64,000 nucleotides of DNA from Flavobacteriaceae bacterium (GTDB lineage: Bacteria > Bacteroidota > Bacteroidia > Flavobacteriales > Flavobacteriaceae). The notes beneath the pieces are model-generated. The model saw only the letters and a list, made by a program, of their open reading frames with translations. It did no database searches and was not told where the DNA came from. Position numbers and translations under genes: made by a program. The stretch is taken from the NCBI GenBank assembly GCA_013373385.1, contig JABXHX010000019.1:1-64000 (forward strand). Reading direction: 5' to 3'. This document shows positions 1-10,695 of this stretch, one piece after another; position 1 is the first letter of the stretch; every line of letters begins with the position of its first letter.

Positions 1-1
1 A

Positions 2-559
2 TTTGCATTTTTAATGATGGTTTTGTTTGCAACCAATGCCATGTCTCAGAAAAACGATCATTACTATAACATACCACCAGTACCGAAAACTTATACAGCT
101 ACAAGTGTAGCAAGTAGGATGGTAGATGGATTGGGTTTTAGGTATTATTGGGCTACAAACGGGTTGACAGAAAAAGATTTAAAATATAAGCTCACAGAAA
201 AAGGAAGAAGTACACAAGAAACGGTAAGTCATTTATACGATTTATCTAATATGATGCTGCGTTTAACAAAAACAACAGTACAACAGTTAAAACCAAAAAA
301 GGAAATGAGTTTTTCGGAAATGAGAACACAAACCCTACTAAATTTTAAGGGGTTAAGTGATCGGTTAAAGAGCAGTAGCGATTTAAAAGATTTTGACTTG
401 GTAAAAGACGGTAAATTAGCTGTTCCGTTTTGGAAGATGATAAACGGTCCAATTGCAGATGCTATTTGGCATACGGGGCAAATAGCTTCTTTTAGACGTG
501 CCTCAGGGAATCCAATCAACCCAAAAATCAATCATTTTTCTGGAACAGTAAGAGAATAG
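2..559 (+). CDS. DinB-like family protein, 5' end outside window
   Basis: The reading frame is open to the left edge. The first visible codons encode a hydrophobic run (F-A-F-L-M-M-V-L-F) followed by N-A-M-S-Q, which looks like the end of an export signal peptide, so the true start lies before base 1 and the protein is probably periplasmic. The rest is helical. VSHLYDLSN near the first third and IWHTGQIASFRR near the C terminus resemble the histidine-bearing helices of the DinB/YfiT metal-binding four-helix fold. No catalytic role can be stated. The stop is 8 bases before ligA on the same strand, so the two may be co-transcribed. The family assignment is moderate; the truncation is certain. 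Confidence 0.6.
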   Translation, partial: FAFLMMVLFATNAMSQKNDHYYNIPPVPKTYTATSVASRMVDGLGFRYYWATNGLTEKDLKYKLTEKGRSTQETVSHLYDLSNMMLRLTKTTVQQLKPKKEMSFSEMRTQTLLNFKGLSDRLKSSSDLKDFDLVKDGKLAVPFWKMINGPIADAIWHTGQIASFRRASGNPINPKINHFSGTVRE

Positions 560-564
560 TTTAG

Positions 565-2562
<1,998 letters not shown>

Positions 2563-2567
2563 TACAC

Positions 2568-2867
2568 ATGGTAAAAGAAAAGACATACATAGATGTAGCA
2601 TTACGGTATACTATTTTACAACTTATTTTTTTAGTATTGGGTTTGTTAATAGTTTATTTAGTACCAGTGTTTTTTGTTGTAATTCCTTTAATACCTTTGC
2701 TATTGACATCTTATGCTTTCGGAATAGTTAGCTTGATAAATATTTTTAAAGGGAGAAAAGAAGCGAAAAGTTTTTCAAAAATTGTAAGTTTATCTAGTAC
2801 TCTTTTAATCACAACATTATTAACCTTGTTGGCAATTTACACAATAAAGAATCAAACTATATTTTAA
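2568..2867 (+). CDS. small three-helix membrane protein, unknown function
   Basis: I do not recognise a family with certainty. The 99-residue protein is very hydrophobic, with membrane segments at about 13-33, 34-56 (rich in P, V and I) and 72-93. A short basic cytoplasmic-type linker (KGRKEAKSF) lies between the second and third. It begins 5 bases after the ligA stop and ends 8 bases before the YhhN-like gene, so it probably shares their transcript. Its length, spacing and continuous hydrophobic pattern support a real gene. It could be a DUF4870-like or similar small integral membrane protein, but this is a guess. Confidence 0.7.
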   Translation: MVKEKTYIDVALRYTILQLIFLVLGLLIVYLVPVFFVVIPLIPLLLTSYAFGIVSLINIFKGRKEAKSFSKIVSLSSTLLITTLLTLLAIYTIKNQTIF

Positions 2868-2875
2868 AAATACCT

Positions 2876-3538
2876 ATGCAAAAATTAAAAATCATTCTAC
2901 CAACTGTCTTATTTTTAATAGCAGCAATTGCAGATGTATCTGCTGTAATTGTAGAAAATGAAACCATACGATTAGTCTCTAAACCCATGTTAATTACTTT
3001 ATTAGCTTTGGTGTACTTGGTCTCGGTTTCAAAGCCTAATTTTTGGTTTGTCTTAGGATTGTTTTTCTGCTTTTTAGGGGATGTGTTTTTATTATTTAAT
3101 GGAACAAACTTTTTTATGCTTGGCTTAGCTGCATTCTTATTAGGACATGTGGTTTATATAAAAGTAGCATCGAGTTTTTTACCAAGTCACTTGACTTTTA
3201 AAATAGTTACTTCTGCATTGCCATTTGTGTTTTTTTTGGTGCTGCTATTGTATATAATTCAAAATAATTTAGGTGAACTATTATTTCCAGTTGTTGTATA
3301 TGGAGTAACAATATCTAGCTTTGGTACAGTAGCCTTATTGAATTATAGAGAAGAAAAATCAATAGAAAATACGTGGTTGTTTATTGGCGCTTTAACTTTT
3401 ATTGTTTCTGATAGTTTGTTAGCGCTAAACAAATTTTACGAGCCGAGTAGAATATTTGAAATCAGTATTATGATAACCTATATTGTGGCACAGTTTTTAA
3501 TCTGTAAAGCAATGATAGTAAAGACAAATACACATTAA
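2876..3538 (+). CDS. YhhN/TMEM86 family lysoplasmalogenase-like membrane protein
   Basis: The 220-residue polytopic protein has about seven to eight membrane segments. Family-type signatures are the SKPMLITLLAL segment near residue 35 and the GLFFCFLGDVFLLF segment near residue 60, which match the KP and GD motifs of the YhhN/TMEM86 family. Members of that family hydrolyse the vinyl-ether bond of lysoplasmalogens. The substrate in this organism is unknown. It is the last gene of the plus-strand run that begins with the DinB-like gene, and its 3' end overlaps the converging nucleotidase gene by 4 bases. The family call is fairly secure; the activity is inferred from the family. Confidence 0.8.
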   Translation: MQKLKIILPTVLFLIAAIADVSAVIVENETIRLVSKPMLITLLALVYLVSVSKPNFWFVLGLFFCFLGDVFLLFNGTNFFMLGLAAFLLGHVVYIKVASSFLPSHLTFKIVTSALPFVFFLVLLLYIIQNNLGELLFPVVVYGVTISSFGTVALLNYREEKSIENTWLFIGALTFIVSDSLLALNKFYEPSRIFEISIMITYIVAQFLICKAMIVKTNTH

Positions 3539-4446
3539 ACAATAATACTTTTACCACCAGTAGTTACATTTTTTTCTTCATCAAAATAAAAATCAATCCT
3601 ACCTAAATTAATTCCGTAGCAACCCACTTGATTTACCAACATATTTTGGTTGTCACTATTTTTTACAACCGTTGGTTTTGGTAAAAAGGTATGAGTATGT
3701 CCGCCTATAATTAAATCAATGTTCTTAGTAGCTTTGGCTAGTTTTAGATCAGAAATTAAAGTCGAATTGTTCCTGTAGTGATAGCCTAAGTGAGAAAGAC
3801 AAATAATCAAATCACACTGCTGTTCTTCTTTTAAAATCCGTGTCATGTCTTGTGTAATTTCTAAGGGATCTAAGTACTTAGTTTCTTTATACATATTTGG
3901 GTGTACCAATCCTTCTAACTCAATTCCCAAACCAAAAACACCGATTTTAATTCCGTCTTTTACAAAGATTTGGTAGGGTTTTACATGAGTGTCTAAAACA
4001 GTATTTTTAAAATCGTAATTGGCAGACACAAAATTAAATTTAGCGTGTGGTAATTGCTTGTACAAGCCTTCGATAGAATTGTCAAAATCATGATTGCCTA
4101 AAGTAGCTAAATCATATTTCAACATACTCATTAGCTTAAATTCTAATTCGCCACCAAAATAATTAAAGTAAGGGGTGCCTTGAAAAATATCTCCTGCATC
4201 CAACAATAAAGTATTCGGATTTTCTTTTCGTATTTGTTCAATTAAAGTTGCACGTTTTGCAACTCCACCTTTATTCGGATTTCTGTGGTGTGTGGGTTCA
4301 AAAGGTTCTACATGGCTGTGTGTATCATTTGTATGTAATATGGTAATGTGTTTTTTCTTTTTTGCAAAAGAAGCGAACGAGATTCCACCCACAGTAGCTA
4401 AAGCAGTAGCAGCAGTTGTTTGTTGTAAAAATTTTCTTCTATCCAT
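3535..4446 (-). CDS. metallophosphatase domain of a split 5'-nucleotidase, Tat-exported
   Basis: This is the N-terminal, catalytic half of the UshA-type 5'-nucleotidase/2',3'-cyclic phosphodiesterase fold. The dinuclear-metal motifs are all visible: LHTNDTHSH, DAGDIFQGTP, LGNHDFDN and the C-terminal GGHTHTF. The protein begins MDRRKFLQQ, a twin-arginine signal, followed by a hydrophobic stretch, so it is probably exported folded. I chose the ATG at 4446 because it leads straight into this signal and lies 1 base after the stop of the upstream gene. A start 24 bases earlier (4470) would overlap that gene. The usual C-terminal 5_nucleotid_C domain is missing from this protein and is encoded by the gene immediately upstream. 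Confidence 0.9.
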   Translation of the reverse strand: MDRRKFLQQTTAATALATVGGISFASFAKKKKHITILHTNDTHSHVEPFEPTHHRNPNKGGVAKRATLIEQIRKENPNTLLLDAGDIFQGTPYFNYFGGELEFKLMSMLKYDLATLGNHDFDNSIEGLYKQLPHAKFNFVSANYDFKNTVLDTHVKPYQIFVKDGIKIGVFGLGIELEGLVHPNMYKETKYLDPLEITQDMTRILKEEQQCDLIICLSHLGYHYRNNSTLISDLKLAKATKNIDLIIGGHTHTFLPKPTVVKNSDNQNMLVNQVGCYGINLGRIDFYFDEEKNVTTGGKSIIV

Positions 4447-4447
4447 T

Positions 4448-5209
4448 TTAGTTTTTTTTAAAGCGTCCATCTAATTTGCTTTGTAAAGTGTCTACACTTT
4501 TAAAATAATCTACAATAGCATCTCTCATTTTATAATCTAAATTGTATTTTTTTAGCGGATTTTTAAAGAAATTCATTCGGTCTCCTCCCGATTGTAAATA
4601 ATCGGTTGTTAATACATGATAGCTTTTATTTCTGTTAAATTTTTGACCATTGATTTGTAGCTCGAAACCATTCTTTGTAATGGTTAATTGTACCTGTTTC
4701 GATAACGGATGCGCTATGTTTTCTTGAATTAGATAAGTGATGAGCTCCTCTATTTTCTCTCCACTCAATTCAACAACCACATACCTATTTTCAAAAGGCA
4801 TTAATTCAAATGCGTGTTTGTTGGTAACTTTTCCTTTGTTAATGCCTGCTCTAATTCCGCCATAATTAAACAGTGCAAAATCAATATTTTGCTGTGTCAT
4901 TTTTTTAAAAATAGGATTGGCTTTTTGGTATGATAAATCTGCAAGTAAATTGCCTAAACTACTCTCTAAATCACCGTCAGTTCTTACTAAATTTTTAGAA
5001 GTGTAAGATAGCACAGTATTAATTTCTTTAAGTAACTGTTTTTTGTAAGGAGCAATGGTTTTTGTAATACTATTTTCAGCTGCAATTGTAGTATCTATTG
5101 CTATTGTTTTTGCAGTAATTTTGGTAATAATGTAAGGTTCTTTCTTACAAGAAAGCACCAATAAACTTATACAAAAGATTAATGAAATTCTTTTAAAGTA
5201 GTGAAGCAT
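4448..5209 (-). CDS. 5'-nucleotidase C-terminal domain lipoprotein
   Basis: The 253-residue protein has a lipoprotein signal with the lipobox LVLSC at about residue 21. The mature part is the substrate-specificity domain (5_nucleotid_C) of UshA-like nucleotidases: the ESSLGNLLADL helix, NYGGIRAGINKG, and the LTTDYLQSGGDRMNFF segment, which carries the aromatic/Gly-Gly-Asp motif used in nucleotide recognition. It has no catalytic metal motifs. It lies directly upstream of, and essentially touches, the metallophosphatase gene, so the pair probably forms a two-subunit enzyme in the periplasm or at the outer membrane. Two-gene versions also occur in other Bacteroidota. Confidence 0.9.
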   Translation of the reverse strand: MLHYFKRISLIFCISLLVLSCKKEPYIITKITAKTIAIDTTIAAENSITKTIAPYKKQLLKEINTVLSYTSKNLVRTDGDLESSLGNLLADLSYQKANPIFKKMTQQNIDFALFNYGGIRAGINKGKVTNKHAFELMPFENRYVVVELSGEKIEELITYLIQENIAHPLSKQVQLTITKNGFELQINGQKFNRNKSYHVLTTDYLQSGGDRMNFFKNPLKKYNLDYKMRDAIVDYFKSVDTLQSKLDGRFKKN

Positions 5210-5216
5210 ATTTTAC

Positions 5217-5224
5217 TAAATTTG
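5217..5224 (+). promoter_or_regulatory. -7 promoter element of the DUF6913 gene
   Basis: TAAATTTG matches the consensus exactly, 37 bases before the ATG, in the divergent region with the nucleotidase operon. Confidence 0.55.
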
Positions 5225-5261
5225 TGTGTAACGAATATACAACTTTAGACTAAAGCGTATA

Positions 5262-5780
5262 ATGGCATTTCAGAAAATAAAAGAAAAAATCTTATTGAGA
5301 AAGTTTCAAAAAGAATTGAAAGGTGCGCCAGAAATAAGAAATACATCAACGAAAGAAATTTTTAATGTAGGCATACTCACAACTCAAACGTATTCAGAAA
5401 AAAATCAGTTGTCAGAGAAATTAACATCAACAATAGATACTATTAGAAATGTACAAGTTTATAGTTTTAAGTTGTATGATAAATACGATGAGAAATCATA
5501 TAAACACTTTACCGAGAACGAATTTGATTGGAGAGGCGAAATTAAAGAACCAAGCTTTGAAAGTTTTTTAGAGAAACCATTTGATTTATTGATTGGGTAT
5601 TTTGATACAAAGCATTTGTATTTAGAATATGCAGCTTTAAAATCGAATGCAACATTTAAGATTGGTTTTGCAGGTGTAAACGATAAAATTTTTGACATGG
5701 TTATTTCTGAAAAGCCAACAAACATTGATCGTTTTATGGAGGTGACTAAACAGTATTTAAAAATTTTAAACAAAATTTAG
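5262..5780 (+). CDS. DUF6913-type hypothetical protein
   Basis: This 172-residue cytoplasmic-looking protein has no signal peptide. It has a basic N terminus (KIKEKILLRKFQKELKG), a central alpha/beta part and the segment FDLLIGYFDTKHLYLEYAALKSNATFKIGFAG. I recognise it as a small family found next to dapA in Flavobacteriaceae (DUF6913, from memory). No function is known to me. It is divergent from the nucleotidase pair. A TAAATTTG -7 element lies 37 bases before the ATG. The gap to dapA contains a second promoter-like element, so the two genes may be transcribed separately. Confidence 0.75.
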   Translation: MAFQKIKEKILLRKFQKELKGAPEIRNTSTKEIFNVGILTTQTYSEKNQLSEKLTSTIDTIRNVQVYSFKLYDKYDEKSYKHFTENEFDWRGEIKEPSFESFLEKPFDLLIGYFDTKHLYLEYAALKSNATFKIGFAGVNDKIFDMVISEKPTNIDRFMEVTKQYLKILNKI

Positions 5781-5873
5781 TTTAAAAATAAACATCGATA
5801 TAAGATGTTGTTATTTTTTTAACGAATTGGCAGATTATTTACTGTCAATAAAGTAAACACAAAGAGAAAAAGA

Positions 5874-5881
5874 TACCTTTG
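5874..5881 (+). promoter_or_regulatory. dapA -7 promoter element
   Basis: TACCTTTG matches TAnnTTTG exactly and lies 23 bases before the dapA ATG. Confidence 0.6.
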
Positions 5882-5904
5882 TAAACACATAAAAATAAAA
5901 TGAA

Positions 5905-6783
5905 ATGCAAAAATTTGTAGGAACTGGAGTTGCGTTGGTAACACCATTTAAAAAAGATAAAACAGTAGATTTTTCTGCCTTAGAAAAATTAGTTGAATTT
6001 AATATTAGCAACGGAATTAATTATTTGGTAATAAATGGAACTACAGGAGAGAGTGCAACCATTACCAAAGAAGAAAAAAAAGAAATTATAGAAGTTGTTG
6101 CTCAGGTAAATAACAATCGAGTGCCTTTGGTATTGGGAATTGGTGGAAATAATACACAAACTGTCATAGATGAATTGCAAATCGCAGACTTATCTAAAAT
6201 AGATGCGATTTTGTCTGTAGCACCTTATTACAGTAAGCCAACCCAAGAAGGTTTTTATCAGCATTTTAAAGCCATTGCAGAAGTAAGTCCGAAACCAATA
6301 ATTTTGTACAATGTGCCTGGAAGAACCTCAAAAAATATGGAGCCAGCTACCACCTTACGTTTAGCCAACGATTTCGAAAATATCATTGCGGTAAAAGAAG
6401 CTGGAAATAATGTGCAGCAATATTTACAGTTGATAAAAAATAAACCAGCAGATTTTTTAATTATTTCGGGGGATGATGATTTGGCATTATCTGTTGTTTT
6501 GGCTGGGGCTTCTGGGGTTATTTCTGTAATTGGTCAGGCGTTTCCAAAAGAGTTTTGTACCTTAATCAAATTAGGGTTACAAGGTAAAAACGAAGAAGCT
6601 TTTGAGCTGCACTATAAATTGATGGATGTAATAGCGTTAATCTTTGCAGAGAATAATCCGGCAGGTATCAAAGCTGTTTTACAAGAACTAGATATTACAT
6701 TAGATGAAGTACGTTTACCTTTAGTAAAAGCATCTAAAGAGAACCAAAAAGAAATTGCTAATTTTGTAGCCAATTTTAAATAA
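5905..6783 (+). CDS. dapA: 4-hydroxy-tetrahydrodipicolinate synthase
   Basis: The enzyme condenses pyruvate with aspartate semialdehyde in the first committed step of the diaminopimelate/lysine pathway. The 292-residue length is standard. The Schiff-base lysine is K164 (AVKEAGNN), the catalytic tyrosine is Y135 (ILYNVPGRT) and the GTTGES phosphate-type loop is at 45-50. It is a cytoplasmic TIM barrel. The ATG lies 23 bases downstream of a TACCTTTG promoter element. Ferritin follows 7 bases after its stop, so dapA and ferritin may share a message. Another DAP-pathway gene, dapD, is at about 49.7 kb. Confidence 0.97.
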   Translation: MQKFVGTGVALVTPFKKDKTVDFSALEKLVEFNISNGINYLVINGTTGESATITKEEKKEIIEVVAQVNNNRVPLVLGIGGNNTQTVIDELQIADLSKIDAILSVAPYYSKPTQEGFYQHFKAIAEVSPKPIILYNVPGRTSKNMEPATTLRLANDFENIIAVKEAGNNVQQYLQLIKNKPADFLIISGDDDLALSVVLAGASGVISVIGQAFPKEFCTLIKLGLQGKNEEAFELHYKLMDVIALIFAENNPAGIKAVLQELDITLDEVRLPLVKASKENQKEIANFVANFK

Positions 6784-6790
6784 AGAAAAC

Positions 6791-7303
6791 ATGTTATCAA
6801 AAAAGATAGAAGCAGCATTAAATAAACAAGTAACAATAGAAGCAGAGTCGTCACAGGTTTATTTGGCAATGGCGTCGTGGGCAGAAAATTTAGGTTTCGA
6901 AGGTGTTTCGCAATTTATGTACGCACACTCTGACGAAGAAAGAGAGCACATGCTAAAATTAATAAAATTTATCAACGAGCGTGGTGGACATGCAAAAGTT
7001 TCTCAATTGGCAGCACCACCAACAGCATTTGGATCTTTCAAAGATATGTTTCAAACGTTGTTTGATCATGAAGTGATGGTCTCTAAATCTATTAACGACT
7101 TGGTAGATATTTCTTTGCAAGAAAAAGATTATGCAACACATAACTTTTTACAATGGTATGTTTCTGAACAAATAGAAGAAGAAGCCTTGGCAAGAAATAT
7201 TTTAGATAAAATCAATCTAATTGGTGATGATAAAAGTGGATTTTATTTGTTTGATAATGATATCAAACAGCTTATCACAAATCCAAAGGAAGCAAGTATT
7301 TAA
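6791..7303 (+). CDS. ftnA: bacterial non-heme ferritin
   Basis: This 170-residue four-helix ferritin stores iron and oxidises Fe(II). The ferroxidase ligands match E. coli FtnA at the same positions: E17, E50, H53, E94, with Q127 and E130 (SEQIEEE) for the third site. The C-terminal fifth helix is present. It starts 7 bases after dapA and is followed by an intrinsic terminator, so dapA-ftnA is probably the end of a transcription unit. No Fur-box-like dyad is evident before it. Confidence 0.96.
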   Translation: MLSKKIEAALNKQVTIEAESSQVYLAMASWAENLGFEGVSQFMYAHSDEEREHMLKLIKFINERGGHAKVSQLAAPPTAFGSFKDMFQTLFDHEVMVSKSINDLVDISLQEKDYATHNFLQWYVSEQIEEEALARNILDKINLIGDDKSGFYLFDNDIKQLITNPKEASI

Positions 7304-7321
7304 GATTAACAAACTTTTAGT

Positions 7322-7358
7322 AAAACCATAAGAGGTTTTTAAGGCTTTTTATGGTTTA
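7322..7358 (+). terminator. ferritin terminator
   Basis: AAACCATAA (7323-7331) pairs with TTATGGTTT (7349-7357), separated by a T-rich loop. It lies 20 bases after the ferritin stop. The T tail is weak. Confidence 0.6.
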
Positions 7359-7414
7359 TTGCAGCAAACAATTTTATGGAATTAAAATCGTTTTAATAAT
7401 CCATATTTAATCAC

Positions 7415-7422
7415 TATTTTTG
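7415..7422 (+). promoter_or_regulatory. bamD -7 promoter element
   Basis: TATTTTTG matches the consensus exactly. It ends 13 bases before the preferred ATG (7436) and only 4 before the alternative (7427). Confidence 0.6.
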
Positions 7423-7435
7423 CCAAATGTTTAGA

Positions 7436-8251
7436 ATGAAAAAAATACTAGTATTCGTTTTTGCAGTTGTATTGTTTACATCTTGTAGTGAATACCAAAA
7501 AGCGTTGAATAAAGGAACTCCAGAGCAACAGTATGCTATGGCTACAAAACTATATGAAGCTAAGAAGTATAGTAAAGCTTTAAACCTTTTTGAAAAGATT
7601 ACTGCAGCTTATAGAGGGAAACCTCAAATGGAGCGTATACAATATATGATTGCTCAGTCGAACTTCAATACAAAAAATTACGATTTAGCAGGGTATTATT
7701 TTAACAGATTTGCACAAAATTACCCAAAGAGTTCTAAGAATGAAGAAGCAGCATTTTTATCTGCATATAGCTACAAGCTAGCATCACCAGCATTTAGCTT
7801 AGACCCAACAGATACTAAGAAAGCCTTAGAAGCTTTTCAAGCTTTTATAGATAAATACCCAGATTCTAAAAGATTGCCAGAAGCCAATAAGCATTATAAA
7901 GAACTTAGATATAAATTACAGAAAAAAGCTTTTGAAATCGCAAAAGTGTATTATACTACTGCAGAATACGACCCAGCAAGAAACTATAGAGCTGCCATTG
8001 TAGCTTTTGACAACTTACTTGAAGAATACTTAGGTTCTGAGTTTAAAGAAGAAGCCTTGTATTACAGATTAAAAGCTGCACACGATTTGGCTTTAAAAAG
8101 TACGAATAGAAGAAAAGAAGCCAGAATTAAAGATGCAATAAAGGCTTACGAAAAATTAAAAAGAAACTTTCCTAAGACAAAGTATTTAGAAGAGTCAAAT
8201 AAAATGCTCGCCAATTTAGAGAAAGAGCAAAAAGAATTACTAAAAAGTTAA
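7436..8251 (+). CDS. bamD: outer membrane assembly lipoprotein BamD
   Basis: BamD is the TPR lipoprotein of the BAM complex, which inserts beta-barrels into the outer membrane. The protein has a lipobox (LFTSC) followed by SEYQKALNKG, then tandem TPR helices (YAMATKLYEAKKYSKALNLF, then YDLAGYYFNRFAQNYPKS). The length of about 271 residues is normal. I prefer the ATG at 7436 (MKKILVF) to the in-frame ATG at 7427. A TATTTTTG -7 element ends at 7422, so the earlier ATG would sit at or before the expected transcription start. The stop overlaps the next gene's start region (TAATG), and this begins the operon bamD-rpoZ-coaBC-porD-recN. Confidence 0.93.
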   Translation: MKKILVFVFAVVLFTSCSEYQKALNKGTPEQQYAMATKLYEAKKYSKALNLFEKITAAYRGKPQMERIQYMIAQSNFNTKNYDLAGYYFNRFAQNYPKSSKNEEAAFLSAYSYKLASPAFSLDPTDTKKALEAFQAFIDKYPDSKRLPEANKHYKELRYKLQKKAFEIAKVYYTTAEYDPARNYRAAIVAFDNLLEEYLGSEFKEEALYYRLKAAHDLALKSTNRRKEARIKDAIKAYEKLKRNFPKTKYLEESNKMLANLEKEQKELLKS

Positions 8252-8253
8252 TG

Positions 8254-8574
8254 ATGGATTATAAAGAAACAAAAGCTCCTGTAACAACAGTTACATACGA
8301 TAAAGATGCAATCGTAGCTCCAACAAACAATATATATGAATCAATTTCAATTATTGCAAAGAGAGCGGAACAAATCAATGGAGACCTAAAGAAAGAACTG
8401 ATTGAAAAATTAGATGAATTTGCTACTTATAACGATAGCTTAGAAGAAGTTTTTGAAAACAAAGAGCAAATAGAAGTTTCTAAATTTTACGAAAAACTAC
8501 CAAAGCCTACAGCAATTGCTGTTGAAGAATGGTTAAATGGTAGAATTTACCACAGAACACCAGAAGCAGAGTAA
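8254..8574 (+). CDS. rpoZ: RNA polymerase omega subunit (Bacteroidota type)
   Basis: This small protein of about 106 residues matches the Rpb6/omega family as found in Bacteroidota. After a divergent N terminus, NIYESISIIAKRAEQIN corresponds to the conserved omega helix that clamps the beta' C terminus (R-A-x-Q-I). A second in-frame ATG lies 3 bases earlier at 8251, overlapping the bamD stop; the exact start is uncertain by one codon. The gene is coupled to both neighbours, with TAATG junctions at each end, so translation is probably coupled along the operon. Confidence 0.85.
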   Translation: MDYKETKAPVTTVTYDKDAIVAPTNNIYESISIIAKRAEQINGDLKKELIEKLDEFATYNDSLEEVFENKEQIEVSKFYEKLPKPTAIAVEEWLNGRIYHRTPEAE

Positions 8575-9785
8575 TGTCTGTTTTAAGCGGTAAAAAAATA
8601 CTACTAGCAATCAGTGCTGGTATAGCCGCTTATAAAACGGCCAGTTTGGTTCGTTTATTTATAAAATCTGGCGCAGAAGTTAAAGTAGTTATGACTCCTG
8701 CGTCTAAAGATTTTATCACTCCACTAACACTTTCTACACTTTCTAAAAATCCGGTTTCATCTACTTTTTATGATAAAGAAGATGAAAATGAGTTGTGGAA
8801 TAATCATGTTGAGTTAGGACTTTGGGCAGATTTAATGTTGGTTGCTCCGGCAACTGCTAATACACTGTCTAAAATGGCAAATGGTACTTGCGATAATTTA
8901 TTGTTAGCAACGTATTTATCGGCAAAATGTCTTGTCTATTTTGCACCTGCTATGGATTTGGATATGTACCAGCATCCATCAACAAAAACATCTATAGAGA
9001 AATTACAAGAGTTTGGCAATGTGTTAATTCCTGCAACCAGCGGAGAATTAGCAAGTGGTCTGGTTGGAGAGGGAAGAATGGCAGAACCAGCAGACATTGT
9101 AGCATTTATAGAAAACGATGTTCTTTCTAAGTTGCCGTTAAAAGGGAAAAAAATCTTGATTACGGCAGGCCCAACCTATGAGGCCATTGACCCAGTTCGT
9201 TTTATAGGAAATCACTCCTCAGGTAAAATGGGATTTGAAATTGCAAAAGCTGCTGCAAATTTAGGAGCAGAAGTACAATTAATTTCTGGACCAACCTACC
9301 AACAAATCACCCATCCGTTGGTGCGTAGAGTAGATGTTGTTTCTGCTCAAGAGATGTACGAAGCAGTTCATAAAGAGTTTGCCAATGTAGATATTGCCAT
9401 ACTTTCTGCTGCAGTTGCAGATTATAAACCTAAAAATAGTGCTTCTCAGAAAATAAAAAAGAAGGATGCATCGTTAGAGATAACACTAGAGCCAACAAAA
9501 GATATTTTGGCTTCTTTAGGCAACATAAAATCAAAACAGTTTTTAGTTGGCTTTGCTTTAGAGACAGAGAATGAAATTGCAAATGCCACTAGCAAACTAA
9601 AACGTAAGAATTTAGACATGATTGTACTCAACTCACTACAAGATAAAGGAGCGGGTTTTGCAACAAATACAAATAAAATTACTATTATTGATAAAACGTT
9701 GAATGCTGCCTTGTTTGAGTTAAAATCTAAAGAAGAAGTAGCCAAAGATATTATCCACGAAATATTAAAAAGAACCGATGCGTAA
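8574..9785 (+). CDS. coaBC: bifunctional phosphopantothenoylcysteine decarboxylase/synthetase CoaBC
   Basis: CoaBC makes 4'-phosphopantetheine for coenzyme A. The first half is the flavin-dependent CoaC decarboxylase: LLAISAGIAAYK, the catalytic histidine H78 (WNNHVELG), APATANTLSKMANG and the FAPAMDLDMY motif. The second half, from about residue 185, is the CTP-dependent CoaB synthetase: ITAGPTYEAIDPVRFIGNHS and SAAVADYKPK. At 403 residues it is full length. Its start overlaps the rpoZ stop by one base, and its end overlaps the next gene by 8 bases. Confidence 0.97.
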   Translation: MSVLSGKKILLAISAGIAAYKTASLVRLFIKSGAEVKVVMTPASKDFITPLTLSTLSKNPVSSTFYDKEDENELWNNHVELGLWADLMLVAPATANTLSKMANGTCDNLLLATYLSAKCLVYFAPAMDLDMYQHPSTKTSIEKLQEFGNVLIPATSGELASGLVGEGRMAEPADIVAFIENDVLSKLPLKGKKILITAGPTYEAIDPVRFIGNHSSGKMGFEIAKAAANLGAEVQLISGPTYQQITHPLVRRVDVVSAQEMYEAVHKEFANVDIAILSAAVADYKPKNSASQKIKKKDASLEITLEPTKDILASLGNIKSKQFLVGFALETENEIANATSKLKRKNLDMIVLNSLQDKGAGFATNTNKITIIDKTLNAALFELKSKEEVAKDIIHEILKRTDA

Positions 9786-10671
9786 CATTTTATTTTTTCT
9801 TGTTTTTATTGCTGGACTTTTCGTTTCAAACGGACAAGAGTTAAATTGTTTGGTAACCATTAATTCTGATAAGATTTCTGGTTCTAACAAGCAAGTGTTT
9901 AACACCTTACAAAGATCGCTTACAGAATTTGTGAATCAAACACAATGGACAAACAAGAATTTTAAACCACAAGAAAAAGTTACTTGTGCTTTTACCATAA
10001 CCATTAACAAACAGCCAAATCCCAATAGGTTTGAGGCAACCTTACAGGTTCAAGCCGCTAGACCAGTTTACAATACTAGCTATTCAACACCTATACTCAA
10101 TATAAATGATGCAAATTTTAACTTTAAGTACAATGAGTTTCAACCATTAAATTATAATGAGACTGTTTTTGAGTCGAATTTAATTTCTACTATTGTCTAT
10201 TATGTGTATGTAATTTTAGGAGTTGATGCAGATACGTTTCAGTTAAATGGTGGAGATGCTTATTATAAAAAAGCGAAAGAAGTATTGTTATTGGCGCAGC
10301 AAAATGGAGGTGAAGGCTGGATAGATGAGGTAGGGAAGCAAAATAGGTATTCGTTGATTGATAATCTAACCTCTGAAAAACTAAAAGGTTTTAAGAACGT
10401 ATTGTATACCTATCATAGAAAAGGCTTAGATGAACTAGCTACTAATACCAATACTGCAAAAAATAATATTTCAAGTACATTGATACTCTTAGAGTCTTTA
10501 CACAATAAAGTGATTGGAAATCATATATTGCGTTTCTTTTTTGATGCAAAATCAGATGAAATCATACAGTTATTTTCTGATGGGCCAAGAGTTGCTAATA
10601 CACAAAAACTGCAAAATGTGTTAGAAAGAATTTCTCCGACAAATAGAAATAAGTGGCGAAAAATTAAGTAA
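9778..10671 (+). CDS. porD: DUF4835/PorD-type T9SS-associated protein
   Basis: The 297-residue protein has an N-terminal signal peptide (MRNILFFLVFIAGLFVSNGQ), so it is exported. The mature part starts ELNCLVTINSDKISGSNKQV, which is typical of DUF4835 proteins. This family is annotated as PorD, a component linked to type IX secretion; I rely on memory for that link. It overlaps coaBC by 8 bases and is followed by recN after 24 bases. T9SS substrates with C-terminal sorting domains occur elsewhere in the window (14.2 and 34.6 kb), which fits a T9SS-positive organism. No catalytic motif is seen. Confidence 0.8.
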   Translation: MRNILFFLVFIAGLFVSNGQELNCLVTINSDKISGSNKQVFNTLQRSLTEFVNQTQWTNKNFKPQEKVTCAFTITINKQPNPNRFEATLQVQAARPVYNTSYSTPILNINDANFNFKYNEFQPLNYNETVFESNLISTIVYYVYVILGVDADTFQLNGGDAYYKKAKEVLLLAQQNGGEGWIDEVGKQNRYSLIDNLTSEKLKGFKNVLYTYHRKGLDELATNTNTAKNNISSTLILLESLHNKVIGNHILRFFFDAKSDEIIQLFSDGPRVANTQKLQNVLERISPTNRNKWRKIK

Positions 10672-10695
10672 TTTTATCTTTTAAAATTTGAGATT

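Noticed and set aside
8927..9130. 67-codon frame inside coaBC
   Set aside because: It is an overlapping shadow frame; the coaBC frame is fully conserved through this part.
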